NCBI RefSeq assembly: GCF_002933815.1
Contig: NZ_BEYR01000001.1
Location: forward strand, 2,721,765 to 2,785,764
DNA: 64,000 nt
Direction: 5' to 3'
Source: Sphingobacterium sp. HMA12
Lineage (GTDB): Bacteria > Bacteroidota > Bacteroidia > Sphingobacteriales > Sphingobacteriaceae
The notes beneath the pieces are model-generated. The model was given only the letters and a program-made list of their open reading frames with translations, was not told where the DNA came from and searched no databases. The number at the start of each line of letters is the position of its first letter. Position 1 is the stretch's first letter. Made by a program: the position numbers and the translations under genes. Shown here piece after piece: positions 1 through 8,848 of the stretch.

Positions 1-308
1 TTCGCTCACATTCCGAAGTAGCCCATTGTTGGCTTGCGCCAAAAAGAGTCGGATGTCCTTAAAGTTCTGTCTTGTCGCTTCGTTTTTCTGAATCAGGAGC
101 TCATTGTCCCACCAGAGGCTAGGATCATTGGGATGTAAGCATTGAACAGCGGATCCATCAATAAGTTATTGATCGCTGTTAGACCGCCAAAGAATGGCCT
201 AAGCACTTTGTAACCATTGGAGCGATAGTTTTTTTCGATATAGGGAAATAACTCTTTGCCGATAAAATCCACAATAGACTCTGAAAATAAATTTATATCT
301 TTGAACAA
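1..308 (-). pseudogene. Frameshifted remnant of a secreted-type alpha/beta hydrolase (esterase)
   Basis: Translation of the minus strand gives recognisable pieces of the Bacteroidota putative-esterase family, but in different frames. The segment ending PYIEKNYRSNGYK is in one frame. The nucleophile motif GHSFGG is only recoverable by shifting frame across about 195-215; the straight reading gives RPFFGG without a serine. Near 130 a further one-base shift is needed to read NDPSLWWDNELL, which is the family's usual continuation, and that second frame stays open to the window edge. No signal peptide or N-terminal half is present upstream of 308. At least two or three separate indels plus the missing N-terminus argue for decay rather than a single sequencing error. 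The rest of the gene lies outside the window. Confidence 0.7.
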
Positions 309-420
309 TAAATATTAGAACCGAAATTATATATCATAGTTAATCTGGTAAGCCGGATCGAACAGATAATGATGATTATCATTCCAATTACTAATAGTAC
401 TATTAACTAATCAATTAGAC

Positions 421-672
421 ATGAAAAAAAAATATTTTTTAATTGCTGCATCAACACTGATTCTTTTAGGACATTCCTGCAAAAAAGATGAATTCATAGC
501 ATCAGAATCAAGAGCAGATACAACAACCTTAATTAAAGCTGAAAATAATCCCAGAGCTGGAAAATCTATAGCTACAGGTGATATAAAATACCAGATAGGT
601 AAAATGAGAAGTGAAGCAAAAGAAGCTAAAGTACCACCGGGCGACTGTAAATTTCAACCCTCGCTATTATGA
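421..672 (+). CDS. Small lipoprotein, probably frameshifted near its end
   Basis: The 83-residue product begins with a lysine-rich n-region, a hydrophobic stretch and a lipobox ending LGHSC with the lipidated cysteine at residue 20, so it should be an outer- or inner-membrane lipoprotein. The body is polar and I do not recognise a family. Around 652-656, at a TTT run, the other frame reads FNPRYYDRDRSLGSIPEF and stops at 716-718. This looks more protein-like than the annotated tail (FQPSLL), so a one-base insertion may have truncated the gene. The gene stands alone between an esterase remnant and a noncoding stretch. Function is unknown. Confidence 0.5.
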   Translation: MKKKYFLIAASTLILLGHSCKKDEFIASESRADTTTLIKAENNPRAGKSIATGDIKYQIGKMRSEAKEAKVPPGDCKFQPSLL

Positions 673-833
673 TAGGGATCGAAGTCTAGGTTCTATCCCA
701 GAATTTGTTGATGGTTAAACTTTCATAATCAGAATATACAGTTTTTCAGTAAATTTTCGTTTTCCGTTCTTTGATAAATCCCTTCAATAGTTGACATTAT
801 TTTTAGAGGAAATAGGTAATACGAGTAACTAAA

Positions 834-863
834 CTCGGCAGGGCTCAGATGATCCCCGCCGAG
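834..863. other. GC-rich hairpin in a 580-base noncoding stretch (673-1253)
   Basis: The region 673-1253 contains no convincing gene. Its only clear structure is an inverted repeat, CTCGGC at 834-839 with GCCGAG at 858-863, extended inward by GGG/CCC with one bulged A. No T-run follows on either strand, so it is not a classical intrinsic terminator. A 60-codon open frame (849-1031) overlaps it but resembles no protein I know. Confidence 0.35.
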
Positions 864-1253
864 ATAATCCAAATATATTATCACGAGCTCCCACGCAAAT
901 TAGGCCCGAGCGATAATTCAATACAGCCAGTAGTTAAAAGTCTTTATCAATATCTTTTTGCAGTGCTTCTATCCAGCAACTCTCAAACTGAAATGTCCTC
1001 CCTTATTCTGCTTGGCAAATATTTGAATTAAAAGAAAGAAACAAGAAAAACTGCCTTTCACATAGATATCACACTTTGTAAAAAACAATACATTACTGCT
1101 AAAAAAAGATCTATAATCAAATCCAAATCCGGCGAATGTAATTCTACTCGAAAATTTTCAATTTTCCATCGCTACTCGCCCCTATTTGAACAATCTTGCT
1201 TCCAATTTTTCAAATTTATTTAGAGAAAATAGACTGGGGAAACTTTAGGGATT

Positions 1254-1910
1254 TTACTTAAGAAGATTATTCCGAAAGGCAAAGCGGACAAGTTGCGCTG
1301 TATTTCTGGTATTTGTTTTTTCCAGGAGATGCTGGCGATAGCCTTCAACAGTCCTTTTGCTCAGGAAAATCTTATCGGCGATTTCACCGTTGGTAAGACC
1401 TTCAGCAATCAGTTCCAATACAGCAAATTCCCTTTCGGAGATATCATAGTATTTTAAAATCGTGTTTATATCAACGGCAATTGTGGTGAAATTTTTATAA
1501 TTTTGCATAAAACTTAAGCTTAAAGAAGTCGTCATGTAACGATTTCCTCCAGCGATCTGCTGTATACCGAACAAAATTTCGGTATAATCCGCTGCTTTTG
1601 ACAGGTAACCGTCAGCACCAGCATCGAAGGCTTCGATTACCTTGCCCTGATCTTCCGACATTGACAAAACAGCAACTTTGACCTCAGGATATACCTTTTT
1701 CAATACTTTTATAAGCGCAATGCCATCCATTTCCTTCATTTGCAGGTCTGTCAATACAAGATTGGGCGCCTTGCATTTTTCGAGGTAAACCAGTGCGTCT
1801 TCTGCACTCCCCACTTCATCGGTTACAACCAGCTTTTCGTCAGACTCCAATAGCATCCGTAATCCGGTGCGTACAATTTGATGGTCGTCAACTAACAGTA
1901 TTTGGGTCAT
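1254..1910 (-). CDS. NarL/FixJ-type response regulator
   Basis: The 218-residue protein has an N-terminal receiver domain (about 1-120) and a C-terminal LuxR-type helix-turn-helix (about 150-215). The acidic pocket is D8/D9, the phospho-acceptor is D55 (in LVLTDLQM), and the conserved hydroxyl and lysine are S83 and K105, so the receiver looks functional. The effector contains the usual SEREFAVLELIAEGLTNGEIA and LSKRTVEGYRQHL signatures. It should be a cytoplasmic transcription regulator activated by a histidine kinase. No kinase is adjacent; the nearest is at 11981-14047, which has its own neighbouring regulator. It is followed by about 250 bp of noncoding DNA and preceded by the GH2 gene on the same strand, 146 bp away. 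Confidence 0.93.
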   Translation of the reverse strand: MTQILLVDDHQIVRTGLRMLLESDEKLVVTDEVGSAEDALVYLEKCKAPNLVLTDLQMKEMDGIALIKVLKKVYPEVKVAVLSMSEDQGKVIEAFDAGADGYLSKAADYTEILFGIQQIAGGNRYMTTSLSLSFMQNYKNFTTIAVDINTILKYYDISEREFAVLELIAEGLTNGEIADKIFLSKRTVEGYRQHLLEKTNTRNTAQLVRFAFRNNLLK

Positions 1911-2056
1911 TGTCTTCTCCTTTTAACACATTAATATAACGTTTAATTTAAACAAATATTTTAACAACACCTTATATTTTTAAATTACTATTAAATGTTT
2001 AAACATTGGGAAAAGAAGAACCTGATAATACCCCTGTTCAAGCGTTTTTTTAGGGT

Positions 2057-5000
2057 TCAATCTACTTCTTCTGTTAAAGCCATCTTTGCAATCATGATAT
2101 TTGGACCTTTTTTCGTATTTACCTTCATTTTTAATACACCGTCGTTGGAATCTTCCCGCATGACATGCAATTTGACCCATTGTCCATCTTTATCGTGCTG
2201 GCCTAAAGTATATTGCCGACCTTCAAATTCAATATCCGCGCGACGTCCTAGATTATTCCAGTCATGGAAAAAGACATAAAAAGTACCGATCATGCCCTGT
2301 GGCACATCCAGGGTCAATTCCATGTGTTTACCCTGCCAGGCCGATGCTACCGCATCTTTCCAGACACCATCTGCTTTTACAGTATAAGTCGTTCCTTTTT
2401 TGGATTCACTCAAATCCAAAAGACTGGACCAATCCATATTTTGCCCCATTTCTTTCACTTTTTTTCCCGCTTCCACATACAACAATGCATTCTTAAAGGC
2501 TTTCGGCGCCACACTTTTTAAAGGCTCGATGAAGACAAACATCTTTCGTAAAGAATCCAAATTAGGCTCATACTCAGGTGCAAAATCATCCGAAGCCATA
2601 TACTTTTTAAGACTGGCTTTCAACTGTTGGCTCACCGGATTGCTCTCATCCTGCAGATTAAAGCCCGTCACCAGCAGTTTCCCTTTGCCAACCTTTAATT
2701 CAAAAATGGAAGCCAGCTTATTATTGCGATGAAAATCATCTATCGGCTGGGCAATAGGCCTATAGTCAGACGGAAAATTGTTGATGTAAAACCCCTTGGC
2801 ACCTTTGTAGATCGACTGCCATTGCCAGTTGCCATACGTATCTGTCGGAAAGTCAGCAAAAGCAGGATGTTTGTCGCGCAGTAAAAGACCGATGGTATTG
2901 ATTCCCTGTCCCGGAAAAAAAGTAAGTGACCAGTAGAGCGGATAGAAGCTGATCAGGTCTGCCGTGACCACATTTCCGAGGTCAGCAGCATCCAGCAATA
3001 CCTTACCGCCTGCATTTAAAACCTGCTCGGCCTTCCTGTCAAAGCGGTCGGTTACATAGATATTCTTCATATCCTCCTCCACCGGTGGATAAACCCATAT
3101 TTCCCATCGATTTATGTTGGGCCGGCCCTTTAGTCCCACCTCCACCGTCAGTTTCGTCGCCTTTTTGATCCCGGAAAAATCACTCTCAAAAGTTCCTATA
3201 ATCGCTGAACTCCCCGACCGAAACAATTGACCGGAGAAATCCCCCGATGAAAGTACCTGTGCTGTTCCATCGTAAATCTTCCAATAAACCGCATCGCGGA
3301 TATTAGCCTTGCCGTAGTGTGCGACCTGTACTTTTGCATGAAATGTTTCTTGTGTCTGCCAGACAAATTTCGGCATACGCAGTAACATCACTGTGGTATC
3401 ATGGTGCATCCTGAATTCTTCCGGGCTTGTAATTCCCTTGCTGTCGTAGAAAGCATCAAGCCAGCCAATGAGCGCTTCCCCCTGTCCCTGGTAGTCCTGC
3501 ATACCTAACAGCTGTATCCCGGCAGCCGAAGGTGTACGAAGAAAAGACTCGATCTCATTCTTATACATCAGCTGATTCAGTGCGCCGGATGCCTGTACAA
3601 AAGCTTCATTTTGCGATTCCAGATTGTTTTTTCTGGCTTGCTCGCGAAACTGCTCGAGGTTTCTTGCTTTTAATACGCCTGTGTACTTTTTTATTTCATC
3701 CCACTTGGGGTAAACCGGCCATTGACCGATTTCATGTGCTATAACGGGGATATTGGACTGGCTATATACTTTTTCAAAATCCCAGTCCGTGGTAGCACCA
3801 CGTAATCCTCGGGTCCCCCCGAGTTTGTCAATGTAATGCGTCACGATAAACTGATCCAATTCGGTGATCTTTCGTGCTGAAGAAACCGCATACAATCTTC
3901 GGGAATCTTTCTCCTTGTAAGGCTTCAACCAAGATTCCATCACGCCAAAGTCCGAATTGCCCAGTTCATTTCCGATGGCCATGGTTGTAAAAGAAGCATG
4001 GTTTCCATAATTGGCCAGCATCGTCGCAATCTCTTTTTGCGCAAATGAATCTGCAGAGGCATTATAACCAAGACCTTTTGGTCTGCCCTTGGTGTTCATT
4101 TCCTCTCGCCCCGGATTATCTACGGCCATCCACCAATCCAGCCAGATCACTTCGGGCTGGAGGTAAAGCCCGATTCGGTCTGCCGCAACAAAAGCCGCTT
4201 CCGGTGGACACCAGGAATGAAAACGAACATGATTCAATCCATAGGACTTATAAATGCGAAAGATCCTTTCCCATTCCTCAACATCCATTGACGGGTAACC
4301 GGTCAATGGAAAATGCACACAGTCCAAATTTCCACGCAAAAAAACGGGGCGTTTGTTTACCAGAATCTTTGATCTGGAAGCACTGATTTCACGGAAACCT
4401 ATTTCCATCTCCTTCATATCCAACTGCCGGTCTTTCTCATCCAGCAATTTGATCGTCAATGTGTAAAGATTCGGATTGATATCATCCCATAACCGAATTG
4501 ACTCCGGTACATTTTCAGTCATTTCGATTGGCTGTTTCGCCGACAGCAAAGTAAACTTCCGTATTCCCTGAAATACCACAATGCCACTGTTGCGTTCCCG
4601 AAAGGAGTAGGCTAGCTTGACAGACCTTTTTTTTCCGTCGAAGTTCAGCAAAGTATCCCTGAGCTGAAACGCTTTCGGGGCTATCGATGTAAAAACTTGC
4701 GGATTGAAAAAATGAGCCGAATTTTTTGCAATAAGTTCAATTTTACCGACTATACCGTTCCAGATACTTTGCGTATACTCCGTATAAGCATGCCCTTTGT
4801 CCCCAATATTATAGATCATGTCATTGTTCACACGGATTGTCAGCCGATGCCTACCGGGGCTAAGTGTCCCAAGTGTGTACAGATGTGGCGAATTTAAGGC
4901 ATCCCTGGTCGAAATTTGTTTATCGTCCACAAAAAGCATGGATTGCCACATCACACGTTCCAGATTCAAAAACAACTGTTTATCTTTCCAGCCCTCAGGT

Positions 5001-5287
5001 ACTACAATGTCGCGCTGATACCAGGCCGGTCCATAATATTTAAATGAGCGGGTTAATATACCAAAGTCTGATCCGACTGTTTCTGTCCCATATCTAGCTT
5101 CATCTGTTGTCCCCGGTAAATGAATCGTGTGGGCAAGATCCTTTTCAAACCACCTTTCCTCCAGTCCACTGTTTTTCCCGTCGAGTGCAAAGCGCCAGGA
5201 TCCGTCCAAATTTTGTGTGTTCTGTGCAAATGAATGAATTGAAATAATCCAGAAGAAAACTCCAATAATTAAGGATAATCGTGTCAT
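2057..5287 (-). CDS. Secreted glycoside hydrolase family 2 protein (beta-galactosidase/beta-glucuronidase-like)
   Basis: The 1076-residue product starts with a signal peptide (cleavage after SFAQ). It then shows the GH2 order: jelly-roll sugar-binding domain (LDGSWRFALDG, WYQRDIVVP), immunoglobulin-like domain, and TIM barrel (VNKRPVFLRGNLDC, GLNHVRFHSWCPP). The predicted acid/base is E441 in AIGNELG and the nucleophile E519 in IAHEIGQW, 78 residues apart, close to the spacing in LacZ (E461/E537). After the barrel come a further beta domain, a Rossmann-like glutamine-amidotransferase-type segment (about 720-890) and a C-terminal domain. Exact sugar specificity cannot be read from sequence. 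It is periplasmic or surface-exposed. It is divergent from the dehydrogenase at 5512, sharing a 224 bp control region. Confidence 0.9.
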   Translation of the reverse strand: MTRLSLIIGVFFWIISIHSFAQNTQNLDGSWRFALDGKNSGLEERWFEKDLAHTIHLPGTTDEARYGTETVGSDFGILTRSFKYYGPAWYQRDIVVPEGWKDKQLFLNLERVMWQSMLFVDDKQISTRDALNSPHLYTLGTLSPGRHRLTIRVNNDMIYNIGDKGHAYTEYTQSIWNGIVGKIELIAKNSAHFFNPQVFTSIAPKAFQLRDTLLNFDGKKRSVKLAYSFRERNSGIVVFQGIRKFTLLSAKQPIEMTENVPESIRLWDDINPNLYTLTIKLLDEKDRQLDMKEMEIGFREISASRSKILVNKRPVFLRGNLDCVHFPLTGYPSMDVEEWERIFRIYKSYGLNHVRFHSWCPPEAAFVAADRIGLYLQPEVIWLDWWMAVDNPGREEMNTKGRPKGLGYNASADSFAQKEIATMLANYGNHASFTTMAIGNELGNSDFGVMESWLKPYKEKDSRRLYAVSSARKITELDQFIVTHYIDKLGGTRGLRGATTDWDFEKVYSQSNIPVIAHEIGQWPVYPKWDEIKKYTGVLKARNLEQFREQARKNNLESQNEAFVQASGALNQLMYKNEIESFLRTPSAAGIQLLGMQDYQGQGEALIGWLDAFYDSKGITSPEEFRMHHDTTVMLLRMPKFVWQTQETFHAKVQVAHYGKANIRDAVYWKIYDGTAQVLSSGDFSGQLFRSGSSAIIGTFESDFSGIKKATKLTVEVGLKGRPNINRWEIWVYPPVEEDMKNIYVTDRFDRKAEQVLNAGGKVLLDAADLGNVVTADLISFYPLYWSLTFFPGQGINTIGLLLRDKHPAFADFPTDTYGNWQWQSIYKGAKGFYINNFPSDYRPIAQPIDDFHRNNKLASIFELKVGKGKLLVTGFNLQDESNPVSQQLKASLKKYMASDDFAPEYEPNLDSLRKMFVFIEPLKSVAPKAFKNALLYVEAGKKVKEMGQNMDWSSLLDLSESKKGTTYTVKADGVWKDAVASAWQGKHMELTLDVPQGMIGTFYVFFHDWNNLGRRADIEFEGRQYTLGQHDKDGQWVKLHVMREDSNDGVLKMKVNTKKGPNIMIAKMALTEEVD

Positions 5288-5461
5288 AATTGATGTATAA
5301 CTAAAATATTAAATACAAAAGAACTCATATTAACGCTATTCGTGATGTAGAAAAATAGTGAAAACATGTAAAATATACCTTTTTCTATATACCGCTCTTC
5401 ATGAAGTGTCTAGCTAGGCGAAACAAATTTTTCATAAAAATTTAACAGTTTCTAAATGTAG

Positions 5462-5501
5462 TATACATAAACTTTGTTTAGTATTACAAAACTTATGTAT
5501 A
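5462..5501. promoter_or_regulatory. Long inverted repeat, probable operator
   Basis: Two 16-base arms, TATACATAAACTTTGT at 5462-5477 and ACAAAACTTATGTATA at 5486-5501, are inverted copies differing at two positions, separated by 8 bases. The repeat ends 10 bases before the ATG at 5512. Its size and symmetry fit a dimeric repressor or activator site covering the promoter. No regulator gene is adjacent. Confidence 0.5.
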
Positions 5502-5511
5502 TTTATATTGA

Positions 5512-6606
5512 ATGAAAAAGTTAGCAACTTACTATGTTTTTAGCAGTGCCAATACACCACTTCTCAAAGTTGACAAACCTATTCCGGAATTAAATGAAGG
5601 TGAAATATTGGTCAGTATACGATACACCACACTCTGTGGTAGCGATCTGCATACCTATTGCGGCTTGCGCAGCGAGCCCTGTCCAACTATTTTAGGCCAT
5701 GAAATTGTCGGCGTTGTCGAAGAGATTTCTTCATCCCACAGCGGTCTTGACATGCAGGGCAATCCACTCCGAATCGGCGATATAGTCACCTGGACCATAT
5801 TTTCTAGTGATCCCAACACGGACGTTTACCAGTCCGAAATACCGCAAAAAAACGATAAGCTATATAAATATGGACACCGTCAGATTACCGAGCAGGACAA
5901 TCTGCACGGGGGCTTGGCCACCCATATTATCCTTCGTCCACATACTGGTATACGTACACTGCCCAAAGAGATTCCTTTAGCTGTGGCAGCAACAATCAAT
6001 TGTGCCGTAGCGACTTCGGCCGGCGCACTTCGACTTGCTGATACGGTAGCCGGGAAAAACATCCATATTGCCGGCATTGGTTTATTAGGATTGGTTAGCA
6101 TAGCGATGTGCAAGGAATCAGGTGCAAACAACATTATTGCATCTGATATTAATTCCGACCGTTTAGCAATGGCGAAAAGTTTTGGTGCCACCCATACAGT
6201 CCACCTCGGCGAGCTCAAAGACAGCACCTTATTGCAGGATATTGCGGTCGACAGGTTCATTGACATGAGCGGCTCCCCTGACGCCATGGAAACGGGCATC
6301 GAGACCTTGGCACTCCATGGCCATGCCGTCCTTGTCGGAGCAGTATTCAATCAACGTAAGACCGGAATCGATGCCGAAAAAGTCATCCGAAAAATGCTTA
6401 CCATAAAAGGCTTACATAATTACAACTATACAGATTTCTCTACAGCCGTAGATTTTATTATTGAAAACTGGCAAAAATATCCATTTGAATCATTGATTGA
6501 ACACGAATTTCCCCTCGAGGAAGTCAATACAGCGATAGCTTATGCGATAAGCCAAAAGCCCATTCGTGCCGGTCTATCTATTCATACCTCAAACGAAAAG
6601 TTCTAA
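5512..6606 (+). CDS. Zinc-type alcohol dehydrogenase of the phosphonate-catabolism-associated (HpnZ-like) type
   Basis: The 364-residue protein belongs to the medium-chain dehydrogenase/reductase superfamily. The catalytic zinc cysteine is in TTLCGSDLHTY, the GHEIVG motif follows, and the NAD-binding fold starts at IAGIGLLGLVS. The motifs LCGSDLHTY, PTILGHEIVG, KYGH, LHGGLA and LHNYNYTD match what I recall of the family annotated as putative phosphonate-catabolism-associated alcohol dehydrogenase. The lobe that normally carries four structural-zinc cysteines (about residues 105-130) contains none, so the structural zinc has been lost. The gene overlaps the transporter start by one base (TAATG), so the two are translationally coupled. 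Substrate is unknown; a phosphorylated or phosphonate-derived alcohol is an inference from family and neighbours. Confidence 0.82.
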   Translation: MKKLATYYVFSSANTPLLKVDKPIPELNEGEILVSIRYTTLCGSDLHTYCGLRSEPCPTILGHEIVGVVEEISSSHSGLDMQGNPLRIGDIVTWTIFSSDPNTDVYQSEIPQKNDKLYKYGHRQITEQDNLHGGLATHIILRPHTGIRTLPKEIPLAVAATINCAVATSAGALRLADTVAGKNIHIAGIGLLGLVSIAMCKESGANNIIASDINSDRLAMAKSFGATHTVHLGELKDSTLLQDIAVDRFIDMSGSPDAMETGIETLALHGHAVLVGAVFNQRKTGIDAEKVIRKMLTIKGLHNYNYTDFSTAVDFIIENWQKYPFESLIEHEFPLEEVNTAIAYAISQKPIRAGLSIHTSNEKF

Positions 6607-7898
6607 TGGAAAAGAAGTTCAGAAGAGATCAATGGAAGATGCTGTTTGTCACCATGTTTTGTTACCTGTTCTTTTATACGGGACGTCACAACTTTGGCTG
6701 GGCTGCCCGCGGGATAGCCAAAGAGCTTGACATCAGCTTCCAACAAGTGGGCTGGATCAGTTTTGCGATGCTGATGGGGTATGCTGTTGGCCAGCTGATC
6801 AATGGCAATCTCGCCGACCGACTGAGCCCCAAACTGATGATCATCACCGGTGGAGGTGTTTCCATTCTTTGCAACCTGGCCATTAGTTTTGCCGGTTCGT
6901 ATACAGTGATTCTTGTTCTTTGGACGCTGAACGGCTATTTTCAATCCATGGCATGGGGATCTGGCGGTAAGCTGATTTCCAATTGGTGGAGCAGTTCAGA
7001 GCGAGGTAAAGCCTTTGGTTTTTATACCATGGCAGCAGGAAGTTCTTCCGTTCTGACATTTTTTATGGCATTGATTCTCGTCCAGCAGGAACAAAGCTGG
7101 CGCAGCCTTTTCAGGTATCCTATCCTATTGCTCGCTGCGGCATTACTCGTATTTTTGACAGTTGCCTATAGTGACCCCAAAAGGAAAGGCTATACAATCG
7201 GGGATGAAGAAGGAGAATCCGTCGCAAAACAGGAAAACTGGAAGCAATCCTACCAAAAAGTATTTCAGAACCGCAACTTTATGATCGCCTCTTTTGCTAT
7301 CGGCTTTCAGAGTATGGCACGCTATGGGCTTATCTTCTGGGTACCGATCCATTTTTTGGGAAACAACTACAAAGAATCCTCCGGCAATATGTGGCTTACC
7401 CTGCTTATCCCTATCGGTATGGCGCTGGGGGCCGTTTCTTTTGGCTATATCTCAGACCTCATTTTCAACAAAAACAGAAGCAAATCCATCTGTACCGGAA
7501 TGATCATCAGTTGCATCATCGCCATTCTTATTTATTGTGTCCCTATTCACAACCATTTTTTGGTTGGTATATTGATGTTTACTTCAGGATTCTTTGTCTA
7601 TGGTCCACAGGCCAACTTCTGGACACTAAGTCCCGACCTATTGGGGACCAAACTCGTGGGCACAGGCATAGGCGTGATGAATATGTTTGCCTATGTCTTT
7701 GCCGCTATCGGTGAACCATTGTTTGGTAAACTCATCGATTACACCGGTAATACAGCCAATATTTTTCTATTTGTAGCCCTTATCTGTGCGATATGTGCCA
7801 CAATCATAAGCTTTGTCAAAACTAAAAACGCGATCATTTATCAACAAATTGATCACAGGGTCAGAAGCGCGCAAGCGAATTCAATTATTAAGAACTAA
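6606..7898 (+). CDS. MFS transporter, organophosphate:phosphate antiporter (GlpT/UhpC-like) family
   Basis: The 430-residue protein has about 12 hydrophobic helices. The early motifs FFYTGRHNFGWAARGIA and GYAVGQLINGNLADR are characteristic of the organophosphate:phosphate antiporter family that imports glycerol-3-phosphate, hexose phosphates or related compounds (GlpT, UhpT, UhpC, PgtP). It acts in the cytoplasmic membrane. It is coupled to the upstream dehydrogenase by a one-base overlap and lies three bases before the secreted phosphatase-like gene, so the three are one operon. The likely cargo is the product released by that enzyme. A sensor role like UhpC is possible but less likely, because no UhpA/UhpB-type system adjoins it. 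Confidence 0.87.
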   Translation: MEKKFRRDQWKMLFVTMFCYLFFYTGRHNFGWAARGIAKELDISFQQVGWISFAMLMGYAVGQLINGNLADRLSPKLMIITGGGVSILCNLAISFAGSYTVILVLWTLNGYFQSMAWGSGGKLISNWWSSSERGKAFGFYTMAAGSSSVLTFFMALILVQQEQSWRSLFRYPILLLAAALLVFLTVAYSDPKRKGYTIGDEEGESVAKQENWKQSYQKVFQNRNFMIASFAIGFQSMARYGLIFWVPIHFLGNNYKESSGNMWLTLLIPIGMALGAVSFGYISDLIFNKNRSKSICTGMIISCIIAILIYCVPIHNHFLVGILMFTSGFFVYGPQANFWTLSPDLLGTKLVGTGIGVMNMFAYVFAAIGEPLFGKLIDYTGNTANIFLFVALICAICATIISFVKTKNAIIYQQIDHRVRSAQANSIIKN

Positions 7899-7901
7899 CA
7901 T

Positions 7902-8795
7902 ATGAAAATGAAATCACTACTTTTATTCCTATTTGTAGCTACCTGCATGAAGGTAGATGCACAGCGTGTTGTCATCATCGGCATAGATGGCTTTAGTACC
8001 GAAGGATTCAAGGGATCCAAACATCCCAATATCGACCAATTGTTTGAAAAGGGATTAATAACGCTCGGCAGTAGACCTGTATTACCCTCGGTGACCCTAC
8101 CCAACTGGACAAGTCATCTTACCGGACAAGGACCTGAAGAGCATGGCATCACTGCGAATAATTGGACATTGGCAAAGCATCCGCTCCAGGCGATCGAAAC
8201 AGACACTGATGGCTATACACCATCCATATTTAAGGTACTGAAAGATAAAAAACCAGGTTCAAAAACTGCATTCTATTATAACTGGGCCGAACTCATCAAT
8301 CCGATCAATAAAAAGTACCTCGATGAAGTTTCCTTTGAAGAAAACGATAAATACCAGAACAACTACGCGAAGGCACTAAAATTTATCAGTGAGAACAGGA
8401 ATGATCCTACGCTGGTATTTTTGTACAGTGTTCACGTTGACCATGCCGGTCACGGACATGGCTGGATGTCGCCTGAATATATTTCGGCAATCGAAGAAGT
8501 CGATGGTGAAATTGGCCGTTTTATTCATCAACTGAAGGAACAGCAACTTTACGAGGACAGCTATTTTCTGTTGCTTTCTGATCATGGTGGCATTGCTAAA
8601 GGTCATGGTGGCGTCACGATGAACGAGATGCAAGTACCATTTGGCATTACCGGCAGAAAAATCAAAAACCTGGGCGTTACAGACATATTCTTTAACAGCA
8701 ATCGGAATACCTCTTGGATATTGGCAAGGCTATTTGGGCTGAAAGCTATTCCCAGATCATGGACCGGCATTGCTCCTACAGAAATTTTCAGGTAA
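7902..8795 (+). CDS. Secreted alkaline-phosphatase-superfamily phosphodiesterase/phosphonate hydrolase
   Basis: The 297-residue product has a signal peptide (cleavage after VDAQ) and the core of the type I phosphodiesterase/nucleotide pyrophosphatase branch of the alkaline phosphatase superfamily. Visible metal and catalytic elements are D29 in IIGIDGF, T65 in SVTLPNWTS (nucleophile position), the VDHAGHGHG metal-binding motif and LLSDHGG. The short length, without inserted domains, resembles phosphonoacetate hydrolase and small nucleotide pyrophosphatases. It should act in the periplasm to cleave a phosphodiester, phosphomonoester or C-P substrate. It is the third gene of the dehydrogenase-transporter operon, so its product is probably carried in by the OPA-type transporter. 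Substrate is not determinable from sequence. Confidence 0.85.
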   Translation: MKMKSLLLFLFVATCMKVDAQRVVIIGIDGFSTEGFKGSKHPNIDQLFEKGLITLGSRPVLPSVTLPNWTSHLTGQGPEEHGITANNWTLAKHPLQAIETDTDGYTPSIFKVLKDKKPGSKTAFYYNWAELINPINKKYLDEVSFEENDKYQNNYAKALKFISENRNDPTLVFLYSVHVDHAGHGHGWMSPEYISAIEEVDGEIGRFIHQLKEQQLYEDSYFLLLSDHGGIAKGHGGVTMNEMQVPFGITGRKIKNLGVTDIFFNSNRNTSWILARLFGLKAIPRSWTGIAPTEIFR

Positions 8796-8848
8796 AGAAG
8801 AGGAAATATTTCATAAATTTATTCAAGTTATATATTCAAATCAACAGC

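Noticed and set aside
849..1031. 60-codon plus-strand frame
   Set aside because: No recognisable family, overlaps a hairpin, and lies in decayed noncoding sequence; treated as chance.
1995..2732. Several overlapping plus-strand frames opposite the GH2 gene
   Set aside because: They are shadows of a well-supported GH2 reading frame on the other strand.
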